This document shows, piece by piece, positions 1 to 7,704 of a stretch of 64,000 bases of DNA. The notes beneath the pieces are model-generated. The model had not been told where the DNA came from and did no database searches. It was given only the letters and a program-made list of their open reading frames with translations. Source of the DNA: Micromonospora sp. CP22 (lineage in GTDB: Bacteria; Actinomycetota; Actinomycetes; Mycobacteriales; Micromonosporaceae); assembly GCF_009712475.1 (NCBI RefSeq), contig NZ_VCJO01000015.1, positions 1 to 64,000 on the forward strand, given 5' to 3'. How positions within the stretch are numbered: the stretch's first letter is position 1; each line of letters starts with the position of its first letter. The position numbers and the translations under genes are program-made.

Positions 1-584
1 GGTGACCGGTCGGCCCGAAGGTTGAACACATCGGTAGTTGGCCTCCGCTCCGCGCTCATCCCGCGTGGGGCGGAGGCTTACTCTTGTGCGGTGATGCTCA
101 CGCCGAACTCCGGTCGAGGTCCGGCCGGGCATCAGGTGTCTCGGTTTCCGCTGCATTCGCCGACGGTGCGCCCGCTTGCGTTTCACGGCCTGGATCTGCT
201 CGTAGACGTGGGTGCGCCGGCACCTCACCTGGCGTGGATATCGCGGCCGGAGACGAAGATCGCGAGCAGATGATGTGCGCGCACCAGGCTGAACGCCAAG
301 CGACCGCGGGTGGCTGCTGTGGTGGGAGTGCAGCAGGCGCCCATTGTCGAACACGCCGGCGAGGCATGCCCGCTACGCGCACCCGAGCAGCACACGGCGT
401 GGACGATCGGGGCGCGGGATGTTCCCGGCTCGCCGGCCGGACCCGGTCGGCAACGCCGGCGTGCTGGTGGTGGCAGTCGGCGTCATGGCGTGCTCCTGCG
501 AGACGCTGCTCAGTTCGGTGCTCCTGCTGGCGTTGCTACGAACCAACCACCCGATGATCTACAAGGCCCGTAGGGAGTTCACGC
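1..584. other. Stretch without a supportable gene
   Basis: No reading frame here shows a recognisable domain or a start with a convincing ribosome-binding site. Several frames stay open only because of the high GC content, and their translations are arginine/alanine-rich and overlap on both strands. The last 15 bases before 585 hold the Shine-Dalgarno of the next gene. The stretch may be upstream regulatory DNA or decayed coding sequence, but nothing visible decides between these. Confidence 0.5.
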
Positions 585-2624
585 ATGAGCCTGCCCGCTA
601 CCTCGAAGGTGCCCTTCGGCGGGGACTACAACCCCGAGCAGTGGCCGGAGGAGCTGTGGAAGGAGGACTACCGTCTCTTCGACGCCGCTCGGATCGATCT
701 GGTCACGCTCGGCGTCTTCGACTGGGCACTGACCCAGCCCGCCGAGGACGTCTACGACTTCTCGATCCTCGACCGGATCATCGAGCGGGCTGGAGTGGAG
801 GGGCGCGACATCTGTCTGGCAACCGGTACCGGTGCGCATCCGCCGTGGCTGGCGAAGGCGTACCCGGAGGTGACCCGGACCGACTTCGAGGGGCGCCGGC
901 ACCGGTACGGGCAGCGGCACAACTCCTGCCCCAGTTCACCGGCGTTCCGGCGGCTCTCCGCTGAGCTGGCTCGCCGGATCGCCCGCCGGTACGCCGGTCA
1001 CTCGTCGGTTCTGGCGTGGCACGTCGGCAACGAATACGGCGGGGCCTGCTACTGCGCTCTCTGCGCCGCCGGCTTCCGCGACTGGCTGCGGGCGCGGTAC
1101 GCGACTCTGGAGGCTCTCAACGCGGCCTGGTACACCACCTTCTGGTCGCACACCTTCACCGACTGGGACGAGATCGAGCCGCCGTCTGCGCTGACCGAGC
1201 ACTGGCGAGGGCCGGACCACACCGCGTTCCAGGGCATCACCCTGGACTACCTGCGGTTCATGTCGGAGGCGATGCTCACCAACTTCCGTGACGAGAAGGC
1301 GGCGATCCGCGAATCAAGCCCGGACGTGCCGGTGACGACGAACTTCATGGGCATGTACCGACCGATCGACTACCACCGCTGGGCTGAGGATCTCGACTTC
1401 GTCTCGTGGGACAACTACCCGCCAGACGACGCCTCGCAGGCCCGGATGGCGCTGACCCACGACCTGATGCGAGGGCTCAAGGACGGGCAGCCGTTCTGGC
1501 TGATGGAGCAGACTCCGAGCTATACCGCCAGCCGCGACGTCAACCCGTTGAAGCGTCCCGGGCTGATGCGGCTCTGGAGCTGGCAGGCGGTGGCGCACGG
1601 TGCGGACGCCGTACTCTTCTTCCAGATGCGGGCCTCTCGGGGTGCCTGCGAGAAGTACCACGGCGCGGTCATCGGCCACGCCGGCCGGCAGGACACCCGG
1701 GTCTTCCGCGAGGTGGCGGAGCTGGGGGCGGAGTTGGATCGGCTCGGCGGCGCGGTGCTCGGCGCCCGGACACCGGCCCGGGTCGCGTTGCTCTTCGACT
1801 GGGACAGCTGGTGGGCGTTGGAGATCTCCGACGGCCCTTCCCGAATGCTCCGCTACCAGCAGGTGATGCTCGCCTACCATCGCGCGCTCTGGGACGCCGG
1901 GGTCGACATTGACGTCGTGGCGGTCACCGCCGACCTCGACGGCTACGATGTAGTCGTCGCTCCGGTGCTGCACATGCTCAAGGGCGACCTGCCGGAACGC
2001 CTGGAGCGGGTCGCGTCCCGGGGCGGGTCGGTCCTCACCACGTTCCTTTCCGGACGGGTGGACGAGAACGACAACGCCTTCCTGATGGACGTACCCGGCC
2101 CGCTCGGGCCGCTGATGGGGGTCCGGGTCGATGAATGGGACGCGCGCGGGCCGGAGGTCGTGAACCCGGTGCTCCTTACCGCCGGCGCCGACCGGGTGCG
2201 GGTGGAGTCGCGGCTCCTCTTCGAACTGGTGATCCCGACCGGCGCCGAAGTCGTCGGTCGCTACCAGGCCGACTTCTACGCTGGTACCCCGGCCGTCACC
2301 AGGAACGCGTTCGGCGCCGGTGACGGCTGGTACGTCGCAGCCGGACTGGACCAGGCCGGGGTCTCCTGGGTCGTCCGGCGGGTGCTGGACCGGCACGGCC
2401 TGGTCGGGCCGTACGCGGACGTGCCCGACCTGGAGACGGCTGTCCGGGTCGCGCCCGACGGAGCCCGGCTGCTCTTCCTGCTCAATCACGGGGCCGAACC
2501 GGTCGAGGTAGCTGCCCAGTCCGGTGGCGTCGACCTGCTGACCGGGGACCGGGTCGTCTCCGGGGGGCGGGTACGGCTCGACCCGCGCGGGGTCAGGGTC
2601 CTCCGCGACGACCCGGCCGGTTGA
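585..2624 (+). CDS. GH42 beta-galactosidase
   Basis: 679-aa glycoside hydrolase of family 42, predicted to hydrolyse terminal beta-galactosides, probably in the cytoplasm because no signal peptide is visible. The N-terminal TIM barrel opens with GGDYNPEQWPEE. The likely acid/base is Glu150 in WHVGNEYGG and the likely nucleophile is Glu309 in FWLMEQTPS. Cys115, Cys155, Cys157 and Cys160 fit the zinc-binding cysteine cluster of GH42 enzymes. Trimerisation and C-terminal beta domains follow, and the length is normal for the family. The start is supported by GGGAG at 573-577, seven bases before the ATG. It stands alone: the upstream DNA has no gene and a transposase remnant lies just downstream, so its natural substrate cannot be read from context. 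Confidence 0.95.
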   Translation: MSLPATSKVPFGGDYNPEQWPEELWKEDYRLFDAARIDLVTLGVFDWALTQPAEDVYDFSILDRIIERAGVEGRDICLATGTGAHPPWLAKAYPEVTRTDFEGRRHRYGQRHNSCPSSPAFRRLSAELARRIARRYAGHSSVLAWHVGNEYGGACYCALCAAGFRDWLRARYATLEALNAAWYTTFWSHTFTDWDEIEPPSALTEHWRGPDHTAFQGITLDYLRFMSEAMLTNFRDEKAAIRESSPDVPVTTNFMGMYRPIDYHRWAEDLDFVSWDNYPPDDASQARMALTHDLMRGLKDGQPFWLMEQTPSYTASRDVNPLKRPGLMRLWSWQAVAHGADAVLFFQMRASRGACEKYHGAVIGHAGRQDTRVFREVAELGAELDRLGGAVLGARTPARVALLFDWDSWWALEISDGPSRMLRYQQVMLAYHRALWDAGVDIDVVAVTADLDGYDVVVAPVLHMLKGDLPERLERVASRGGSVLTTFLSGRVDENDNAFLMDVPGPLGPLMGVRVDEWDARGPEVVNPVLLTAGADRVRVESRLLFELVIPTGAEVVGRYQADFYAGTPAVTRNAFGAGDGWYVAAGLDQAGVSWVVRRVLDRHGLVGPYADVPDLETAVRVAPDGARLLFLLNHGAEPVEVAAQSGGVDLLTGDRVVSGGRVRLDPRGVRVLRDDPAG

Positions 2625-2639
2625 CCCGTACCACGCGAC

Positions 2640-2957
2640 ATCGTTGGCGCCTGACGCCCACAGGCCCGTCGGGGGCAGCAGCGGAGTTTGGTCAGGGTCT
2701 TCCAGCCCTTGAGGGCGGCGACGGCACGCTCGCCGACTGCGCGGACGAATCCCGACACGAGCCGACCTCACGAGGCCGACGAGCGAGCACCACGACAGCC
2801 GGCGCACCGGCCGGTAGCGGTGCTCGCCCTGTCGAGTGCCCTGGTAGCGCTGAGCCACGAGACCGAACGGCAGGTGCCTGAGAGTGGCACCGCCGTCATA
2901 GTCGGTCTCGTCAGCGGCAGGTGATAATGGTTGAGGACCACACGACAGGCGGATCAT
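2640..2957 (-). pseudogene. Remnant of an IS5-like transposase 3' end
   Basis: On the minus strand, about 2650-2758 encodes GERAVAALKGWKTL followed by TKLRCCPRRA, which strongly resembles the C-terminal end of DDE transposases of the IS5/HARBI1-like group common in actinomycetes. Upstream, in a different frame (2760-2957), RYQGTRQGEHRYRPVRRL resembles the preceding part of the same family (a K-G-Y-Q-G motif followed by a basic segment). A frameshift near 2760 therefore separates the two pieces, and no catalytic core is present. I read it as a decayed insertion-sequence fragment. I see no terminal inverted repeats. The family assignment is from memory of the motif. Confidence 0.6.
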
Positions 2958-3014
2958 CCATCGTGCTGGCGTCGAGCTTCCGTGCTGCGGATGCGGCCGG
3001 AGAGAGGATCTGCC

Positions 3015-4232
3015 GTGATCGGTGAGACCAACCTGCCGTTCGGGCCGTCCCCCGGAGCGGATCCGGGGGCGCCGACAGCCGCGATCCTGCTCATCGAAGA
3101 CGACCCCGGCGACGCGCTACTCACCCGGGAGTTGCTGGCGGACAGCGGGATCAGCGCCCGGTTCACCCAGGCCAGCAGCCTGACCGAGGCCTCGACCACA
3201 TCCACGACGCCGAACTGCGTCCTGCTCGACCTGCACCTGCCCGACCGTCAAGGGCTGGAGGCCCTCCGAGGGGTGCTGCACCGGTGGCCGGACGCAGCCG
3301 TGGTGGTGCTCACCGGTCTCGACGACGCCGCCACCGGAACAGCGGCCGTCGCCGCCGGAGCACAGGACTACCTCGTCAAAGGCCACATCGACGGCGCTCT
3401 GCTCGGCCGCACGATCGAGTACGCCATCCAGCGCCGACGCGCTGTGGTCACCGAGCGACAGCTGCGAGACAGCCGAATGCAGGCCAGCGAGAACATTCGA
3501 CTGCAGCGCGGCCTGCTCCCGACACCGCTGATCACCGACCCCGCCCTGACCGTCGACAGCAGATACGTACCCGGGCGAGGGCAGTCGCTACTCGGCGGTG
3601 ACTTCTTCGACCTCGTACAGGATGAAGACGGCACGATCCACGCAGTCATCGGCGACGTCTGCGGCAACGGCCCGGACGAAGCCGCGATCGGCGTCGGCCT
3701 ACGTGTCGGGTGGCGCACCCTCACCCTGGCCGGTGTGGACAAGGCATCCCGGATGCGCCTGCTGGAACAGGTGCTGGTCGCCGAACGGCCACACGAGGCG
3801 ATGTTCGCCACCGCATGCACGATCCGCATCGCTCCTGACCGGTCAAAGGCGGTGATCGTCAGCGCCGGTCACCCTCCACCCCTGATGATCACGCCCGACG
3901 GCGCTCACCCCATGCCGATCCGACATCACCTCGGGCTGGGCATGTTCCCCGGACGGGGCCGCTGGCAGGAATCGGTCGTCACCCTGCCCCCGGGCGCGGG
4001 TCTACTTCTCTACACCGACGGCGTCTACGAAGGGTTCAGCCAGGACGGCACCCGCCTCGGAGAACAACGCTTCATCGAACTCGCCCGCACGCTAAGCACC
4101 ATCACCGAACCGGACGACTTCCTCACCGCCCTCCTCACCGACATTCAACGCGGCGACGACGGACGGCACAACGACGACACCGCCCTGCTCTACCTGACCT
4201 GGCCGTCACCCCCAACCCCCGACAAAACATGA
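3015..4232 (+). CDS. Fused receiver / PP2C-SpoIIE serine phosphatase
   Basis: About 405 aa. The N-terminal half is a response-regulator receiver: acidic pair IEDDPGD, phospho-acceptor Asp in LLDLHLPD, threonine in VLTG and lysine in YLVKG. The C-terminal half is a PP2C/SpoIIE (RsbU-like) phosphatase with metal motifs GGDFFD, GDVCGNG and NDDTALLYL. Such proteins usually dephosphorylate anti-sigma-factor antagonists, so phosphorylation of the receiver probably controls a sigma-factor switch. I chose GTG 3015 because AGAGAGGA at 3001-3008 gives a proper ribosome-binding site; an in-frame extension to 2931 would run into the transposase remnant. No sensor kinase or STAS/HATPase partner is adjacent. 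Its position between an IS remnant and a tRNA-derived scar raises the possibility that it was acquired horizontally. Confidence 0.88.
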   Translation: MIGETNLPFGPSPGADPGAPTAAILLIEDDPGDALLTRELLADSGISARFTQASSLTEASTTSTTPNCVLLDLHLPDRQGLEALRGVLHRWPDAAVVVLTGLDDAATGTAAVAAGAQDYLVKGHIDGALLGRTIEYAIQRRRAVVTERQLRDSRMQASENIRLQRGLLPTPLITDPALTVDSRYVPGRGQSLLGGDFFDLVQDEDGTIHAVIGDVCGNGPDEAAIGVGLRVGWRTLTLAGVDKASRMRLLEQVLVAERPHEAMFATACTIRIAPDRSKAVIVSAGHPPPLMITPDGAHPMPIRHHLGLGMFPGRGRWQESVVTLPPGAGLLLYTDGVYEGFSQDGTRLGEQRFIELARTLSTITEPDDFLTALLTDIQRGDDGRHNDDTALLYLTWPSPPTPDKT

Positions 4233-4515
4233 GAGGCACGATCCCGGACAGAGCACACGACGCGGCGACGCCACCACAAGAGTGGTTCCGCTCGTGTCCA
4301 CGCATGCTGCCGGTGGCCGGGGGCGGAGGCGCCGGTTACGGCCGCTACGCCGTCGCCCTAAGTTTAGATTGGAAGGCAGAGTTGGCAGAAGCTGAGCCGG
4401 CTCGGCACCCTCATCGCCCCCACCAAATTACGGGCCTTCCACTGGAGCCACCAGTGAGCCCGGTGTGAGCCCGGACGGCCTAGCATCCGGCGCTATCGAA
4501 CACTATGGACTGGCA

Positions 4516-4557
4516 TCCGCAGGGGTATCCAGCTGGACAGATAGATACCCCTGCGGA
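4516..4557. repeat. Perfect 14-bp inverted repeat beside tRNA fragment
   Basis: The arms at 4516-4529 (TCCGCAGGGGTATC) and 4544-4557 (GATACCCCTGCGGA) are exact reverse complements separated by 14 bases that contain CAGCTG. The repeat lies 34 bp upstream of the tRNA-Arg 3' fragment and has no T-run, so it looks less like a terminator than like a protein-binding arm. Arm-type sites of tyrosine recombinases often flank tRNA-derived core sites. That role is inference. Confidence 0.7.
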
Positions 4558-4590
4558 CTGCTAAGCACCCGGGATCACGGTTCGGGTTCA

Positions 4591-4634
4591 ACTTCTAATC
4601 CCAAGGCCGCAGGTTCGAATCCTGCCGGGCGCGC
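4591..4634 (+). other. tRNA-Arg(UCU) 3' half, probable att-site scar
   Basis: The segment carries the anticodon loop CTTCTAA, half of the anticodon stem, a short variable loop, a perfect T-arm (GCAGG TTCGAAT CCTGC, 4609-4625) and the 3' acceptor strand CGGGCGC. No matching 5' acceptor strand, D-arm or 5' anticodon-stem half precedes it. It is therefore not a functional tRNA gene. Integrases of actinobacterial integrative elements and phages use exactly this anticodon-loop-to-3'-end segment as attB and duplicate it on insertion, so the most economical reading is a leftover attL/attR copy. Confidence 0.72.
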
Positions 4635-4728
4635 CCATGTCCTAGCAGCTCAGCCGCGTGCCGATCCCGGCCGGGCCGAACACCGGCTCCCCGTGCCGGG
4701 GTCAGCCGACGAGGTGGGTCCGACGCCG

Positions 4729-5508
4729 TCAGTTCCTGACCGGTGGCTCGTCGTCAGGGTCGAGGCACTGCCGGAGCAGGGTCAGGAGACCGTGTCCGTC
4801 CTCGGCCTGGGAGTCCGGTCGCAGGTCAGGGTGGGCCGGTTCGCGGTCGGTGCGCGGCGAGCGCATCAGGATGGCGGCACCGGCACCGGCCCGGCGAGCG
4901 CAGGCCACGTCGCGGTGCAGGCTGTCCCCGACGAACCAGCAGTCGCCGATCGATACGCCGACGGCGTCGGCGGCCAGCCAGGCCAGCCGGGGATTCGGCT
5001 TACGGAGCCCGGCCTCGTCGCTGTAGAACTCGGCCACGAACAGGTCGGACAGCCCGGCTGCGGCGAGGAAGTCCCGATGCGCCGCACCGCAGAGGGCGTT
5101 GCTGACCACCGCCATCGGCAGACCCGCATCGGCCGCGGCCCGCAGCGCCTCCGGAATGCCGGGCCGGACGTGCCACTCCGGTCGCCAGGCCCAGGCGTAC
5201 GCCAGCGGGGTCGCCGCTTCCTCCACCGCCCTGCGGGCTGGTGCCGGCCAGGTACGGGTCACGAACTCCGCCCACACCCGGGAGTGGGGCAGCTCGATCG
5301 GATCGTCGGTACGCCCGACGTCGTCACGCCATCGGGCGTAGGCGCGGTCGCCCTCGGTCAGGTCGGCGACGATCTGCTCGACCGGCACCGTGCCGCCGGT
5401 CACGTCGAACAGCTGACGGACCAGGTCCGGCGGTGCCGCCGGTTGGCGTGGGGCGTCGGCCAGGACACCACCGAAGTCCAACAGGAGTGCGCGAGGCGAC
5501 CGCAGCAT
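4729..5508 (-). CDS. HAD-superfamily hydrolase
   Basis: 259-aa soluble haloacid-dehalogenase-like phosphatase. Motif I is LLLDFGGVLAD near the N terminus, with the nucleophile Asp and Gly at the +2 position as in many class IA members. Motif II is VVSNA, motif III is the lysine region LRKPNPRLAW, and motif IV is FVGDSLHRDV. A helical cap lies between motifs I and II. The substrate is not evident. The start at 5508 was chosen because AGGATGAGGG precedes it and motif I begins within ten residues; the open frame continues upstream to 5658 without family similarity. It converges on the tRNA-Arg scar. Confidence 0.88.
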   Translation of the reverse strand: MLRSPRALLLDFGGVLADAPRQPAAPPDLVRQLFDVTGGTVPVEQIVADLTEGDRAYARWRDDVGRTDDPIELPHSRVWAEFVTRTWPAPARRAVEEAATPLAYAWAWRPEWHVRPGIPEALRAAADAGLPMAVVSNALCGAAHRDFLAAAGLSDLFVAEFYSDEAGLRKPNPRLAWLAADAVGVSIGDCWFVGDSLHRDVACARRAGAGAAILMRSPRTDREPAHPDLRPDSQAEDGHGLLTLLRQCLDPDDEPPVRN

Positions 5509-5648
5509 GCCCTCATCCTCGCGCACCCGACCGGGCGCACTGCGGTCGGCATCGTCAATCTTGGACAGTTCCTGCGAGCAAGGAACGGCAACTGCCCAAG
5601 ATTGACGGATGGCTCGGGTGGCTGGGCGCCGTTCTGGGCGACGTGGGC

Positions 5649-5776
5649 GCGCGATCACGGTCCGGCGCGATCACGGTCCAGCGCGATCACGGTCCGGCGC
5701 GATCACGGTCCAGCGCGATCACGGTCCAGCGCGATCACGATCCAGCGCGATCACGGTCCAGCGCGATCCATGGTCC
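5649..5776. repeat. 16-bp tandem repeat, about eight copies
   Basis: The unit is GCGCGATCACGGTCC followed by G or A. It repeats head to tail from 5649, with G/A variation at the last base, one further substitution (GATCACGATCC, sixth copy) and a degenerate final copy. The core GCGATCACG is semi-palindromic. The array fills the space between the start of the HAD gene and the leaderless GNAT gene. An array of this kind could expand or contract by slippage and alter promoter spacing; no function is shown by the sequence. Confidence 0.92.
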
Positions 5777-5829
5777 GTCGGTCAGGGGCCGGGGTCGGAT
5801 ATCGCTGGCCGGAGTGTGCGGTCGGGCCG

Positions 5830-5835
5830 TACGGT
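5830..5835 (+). promoter_or_regulatory. Candidate -10 of a leaderless GNAT transcript
   Basis: TACGGT ends six bases before ATG 5842, the spacing expected when transcription begins at the start codon. No Shine-Dalgarno precedes the ATG, consistent with a leaderless mRNA. No clear -35 hexamer is visible. Confidence 0.4.
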
Positions 5836-5841
5836 CACGCC

Positions 5842-6387
5842 ATGCGCGTGCGCGACGAACTGGCGACCGATCGAGACGCTGTCCACGAGTTGCACCGGCT
5901 GGCCTTCGGTGACCACGGGGAGATGGTGGTGGAGCTGGTGCGGGCGCTGCGCGACGACGATCCGGAGGCCCTGAGCCTGGTCGCCGAGTCCGAGGACGAG
6001 GTCATCGGGCACGTGCTGTTCACCCGCAGCCTGCTCGACGCGCCACGACGGCTCGTACAGGTGCAGGTGCTCAGCCCGCTCGCGGTCACGCCGCAGCGGC
6101 AGCGGCGCGGTGTCGGCGGCACGCTGGTCCGGCACGGCCTGCGGCTGCTCGACGAGCGTGGCGTACCGGCGGTCTTCCTCGAAGGCGACCCCCGGTACTA
6201 CGCCCGTCTCGGCTTCGCCGCCGCCGAGGAGCTGGGTTTCCGCCGACCGTCGCTACGCATCCCGGCGCCCGCCTTCCAGGTCGCCAGGCTTTCCGGGTAC
6301 GAGCCGTGGATGACCGGTACGTTCGTCTACTCGGCAACCTTCTGGGACCAGGACTGCGTCGGCCTACGGGACACCGACAGCGACTGA
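5842..6387 (+). CDS. GNAT family N-acetyltransferase (YhbS-like)
   Basis: 181-aa GCN5-related acetyltransferase. The acetyl-CoA-binding region shows LSPLAVTPQRQRRGVGGTL, with the Q/R-x-x-G-x-G/A pyrophosphate loop, and the following strand (VPAVFLEGDPRYYARLGF) matches the C-terminal part of YhbS-type enzymes. The acceptor substrate is unknown. The ATG lacks a ribosome-binding site but has a -10-like TACGGT six bases upstream. It is flanked upstream by the 16-bp tandem repeat and downstream by a two-component operon of unrelated function. Confidence 0.87.
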   Translation: MRVRDELATDRDAVHELHRLAFGDHGEMVVELVRALRDDDPEALSLVAESEDEVIGHVLFTRSLLDAPRRLVQVQVLSPLAVTPQRQRRGVGGTLVRHGLRLLDERGVPAVFLEGDPRYYARLGFAAAEELGFRRPSLRIPAPAFQVARLSGYEPWMTGTFVYSATFWDQDCVGLRDTDSD

Positions 6388-6525
6388 GCGTCACGGCCGG
6401 ATAGCCCAAGGTCCACAATGGGGTGACCCAGGGTCATCGGAACCACTGCCGTGTGTTATTCTCCGGCGTCGATCTCCGCCGCGCGGACCCGGATCGGGTC
6501 GTTTGTCGCAAAGGACGCTTTCCCG

Positions 6526-7704
6526 ATGCCGGCCTTGCCCGACCCGATCACGTCACCCGACGCGGTGGACCGTCCGGCCGCTGGCGCGTTCGCGTTCATC
6601 TTCACCCGGTTGCCGGCGCTACTGCGGCTCTCCTGCGGCCTGTTCTGCCTGGTGGTGGCGCTCGCCGTGCGTACCCCGCCGGTCCGTGCGGAACTGCTCC
6701 TGCCGGCCGTGGCGGTCCTGACCGGATGGTCACTCTGGTACGCGTCGCGCGCCTGGCGGAACGGCATCGGCGCGCCACTCGTGGCCGGCGACGTGGCGCT
6801 GACCAGCACCGCGTGCCTGGCCATCCCGGTCCTGGTCGCACCCGAGGTCCTGCCCGGTGAGGCCAGTTGGATCGCGGTCCTGGCCAGCACCACCGTGATC
6901 AACGCTCAGGCGACCGCACCGGCGTACTGGTCGATCCCGGCCGGGCTGCTCGTCGTCGCGGCGTACGCGACGGGTGCCTCCCTGGCGGGCAACCCGACCG
7001 AGGCGAAGGCCCACGCGACCACCCTGCTGGGCCAGATCGCCTGCACGGCGATGATGACCGCGTTGATGCGCCGACGTATCGCCCGGGCGGACGCGGCCTT
7101 CCTGACCGCCCAACGGGCCACCCGGCACGCGACGGTCGCCCGGATCGCCCGCGAGGCGGAGCGGCGACAGAACCGCGACCTGCACGACACCGTCCTGGCG
7201 ACGCTCACCATGGTCGGGCAGGGCGCGGTGGGTGGATCCTCCACGGCGCTGCGCGAGCGGTGCGCCGCCGACCTGCGTACCCTCGCCGCCCTGGCCGAGG
7301 CACGGTCGGTGCCGCACGACGCGAGCGCCCGCCTGGACGAGCGCCTCCGGGCGGTGCTCGCCCGGCTGCCCAACCTGCCGGTCGTCGCCGACCTGCCGCC
7401 GTGCACGGTGGCGGCGGTCGTCGCGGAGGCCATCGCGGAGAGCGCGTACGCCGCGCTGGCCAATGTGGCCAACCATGCCCCCGGCGCGCGGGCGACACTG
7501 CGGCTACGCCGGTTCGCCGGCACCGTCACGGTCGAGGTGGCCGACAACGGTCCCGGCTTCGACCCGGCCACCGTGCCGCTCCACCGCTACGGTCTGCGCG
7601 AGTCGGTACGCGGCCGGATGGCGACGATCGGCGGGCGAGCCGACATCGACTCCGCCCCCGGCGAAGGCACCCGGATCCGGCTGGAGTGGTCGGATGTCGG
7701 CTGA
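6526..7704 (+). CDS. Membrane sensor histidine kinase
   Basis: 392-aa kinase. About five or six hydrophobic segments occupy roughly the first 190 residues. A cytoplasmic kinase core follows with the phospho-acceptor box RDLHDTVLATL (His about 220) and a HATPase_c domain with NVANHAP (N-box), VADNGPGFD (G1) and GEGTRIRL (G2). The arrangement fits NarL-type partner kinases. ATG 6526 is preceded by AAGGA at 6511-6515. It overlaps the next gene by 11 nt, so translation is probably coupled. The signal is unknown. Confidence 0.87.
   Translation: MPALPDPITSPDAVDRPAAGAFAFIFTRLPALLRLSCGLFCLVVALAVRTPPVRAELLLPAVAVLTGWSLWYASRAWRNGIGAPLVAGDVALTSTACLAIPVLVAPEVLPGEASWIAVLASTTVINAQATAPAYWSIPAGLLVVAAYATGASLAGNPTEAKAHATTLLGQIACTAMMTALMRRRIARADAAFLTAQRATRHATVARIAREAERRQNRDLHDTVLATLTMVGQGAVGGSSTALRERCAADLRTLAALAEARSVPHDASARLDERLRAVLARLPNLPVVADLPPCTVAAVVAEAIAESAYAALANVANHAPGARATLRLRRFAGTVTVEVADNGPGFDPATVPLHRYGLRESVRGRMATIGGRADIDSAPGEGTRIRLEWSDVG

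Larger units (their letters stand above)
4233..4728. other. Gene-free stretch holding an integration scar
   Basis: No convincing gene is present. A 79-codon frame at 4229-4468 has no ribosome-binding site and no recognisable motif. The stretch holds a perfect 14-bp inverted repeat (4516-4557) and the 3' half of a tRNA-Arg (4591-4634), described separately. About 90 further bases without features separate the tRNA piece from the convergent HAD gene. No integrase or excisionase gene is recognisable. Confidence 0.5.

Noticed and set aside
1314..2957. A 547-codon minus-strand frame
   Set aside because: Most of it is antisense to GH42. Only the part upstream of 2625 has meaning, as a piece of a transposase remnant.
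4229..4468. A 79-codon ORF after the receiver-PP2C gene
   Set aside because: It has no ribosome-binding site beyond the overlapping stop, no similarity, and an irregular composition.
5649..5776. CRISPR array
   Set aside because: The units are contiguous 16-bp tandem repeats with no spacers, and no cas genes are present.
4465..6387. A 640-codon frame running through the tRNA scar, antisense of the HAD gene and into the GNAT gene
   Set aside because: Only the last 181 codons match a family; the rest is antisense to a real gene and includes the tandem repeat. The true start is ATG 5842.
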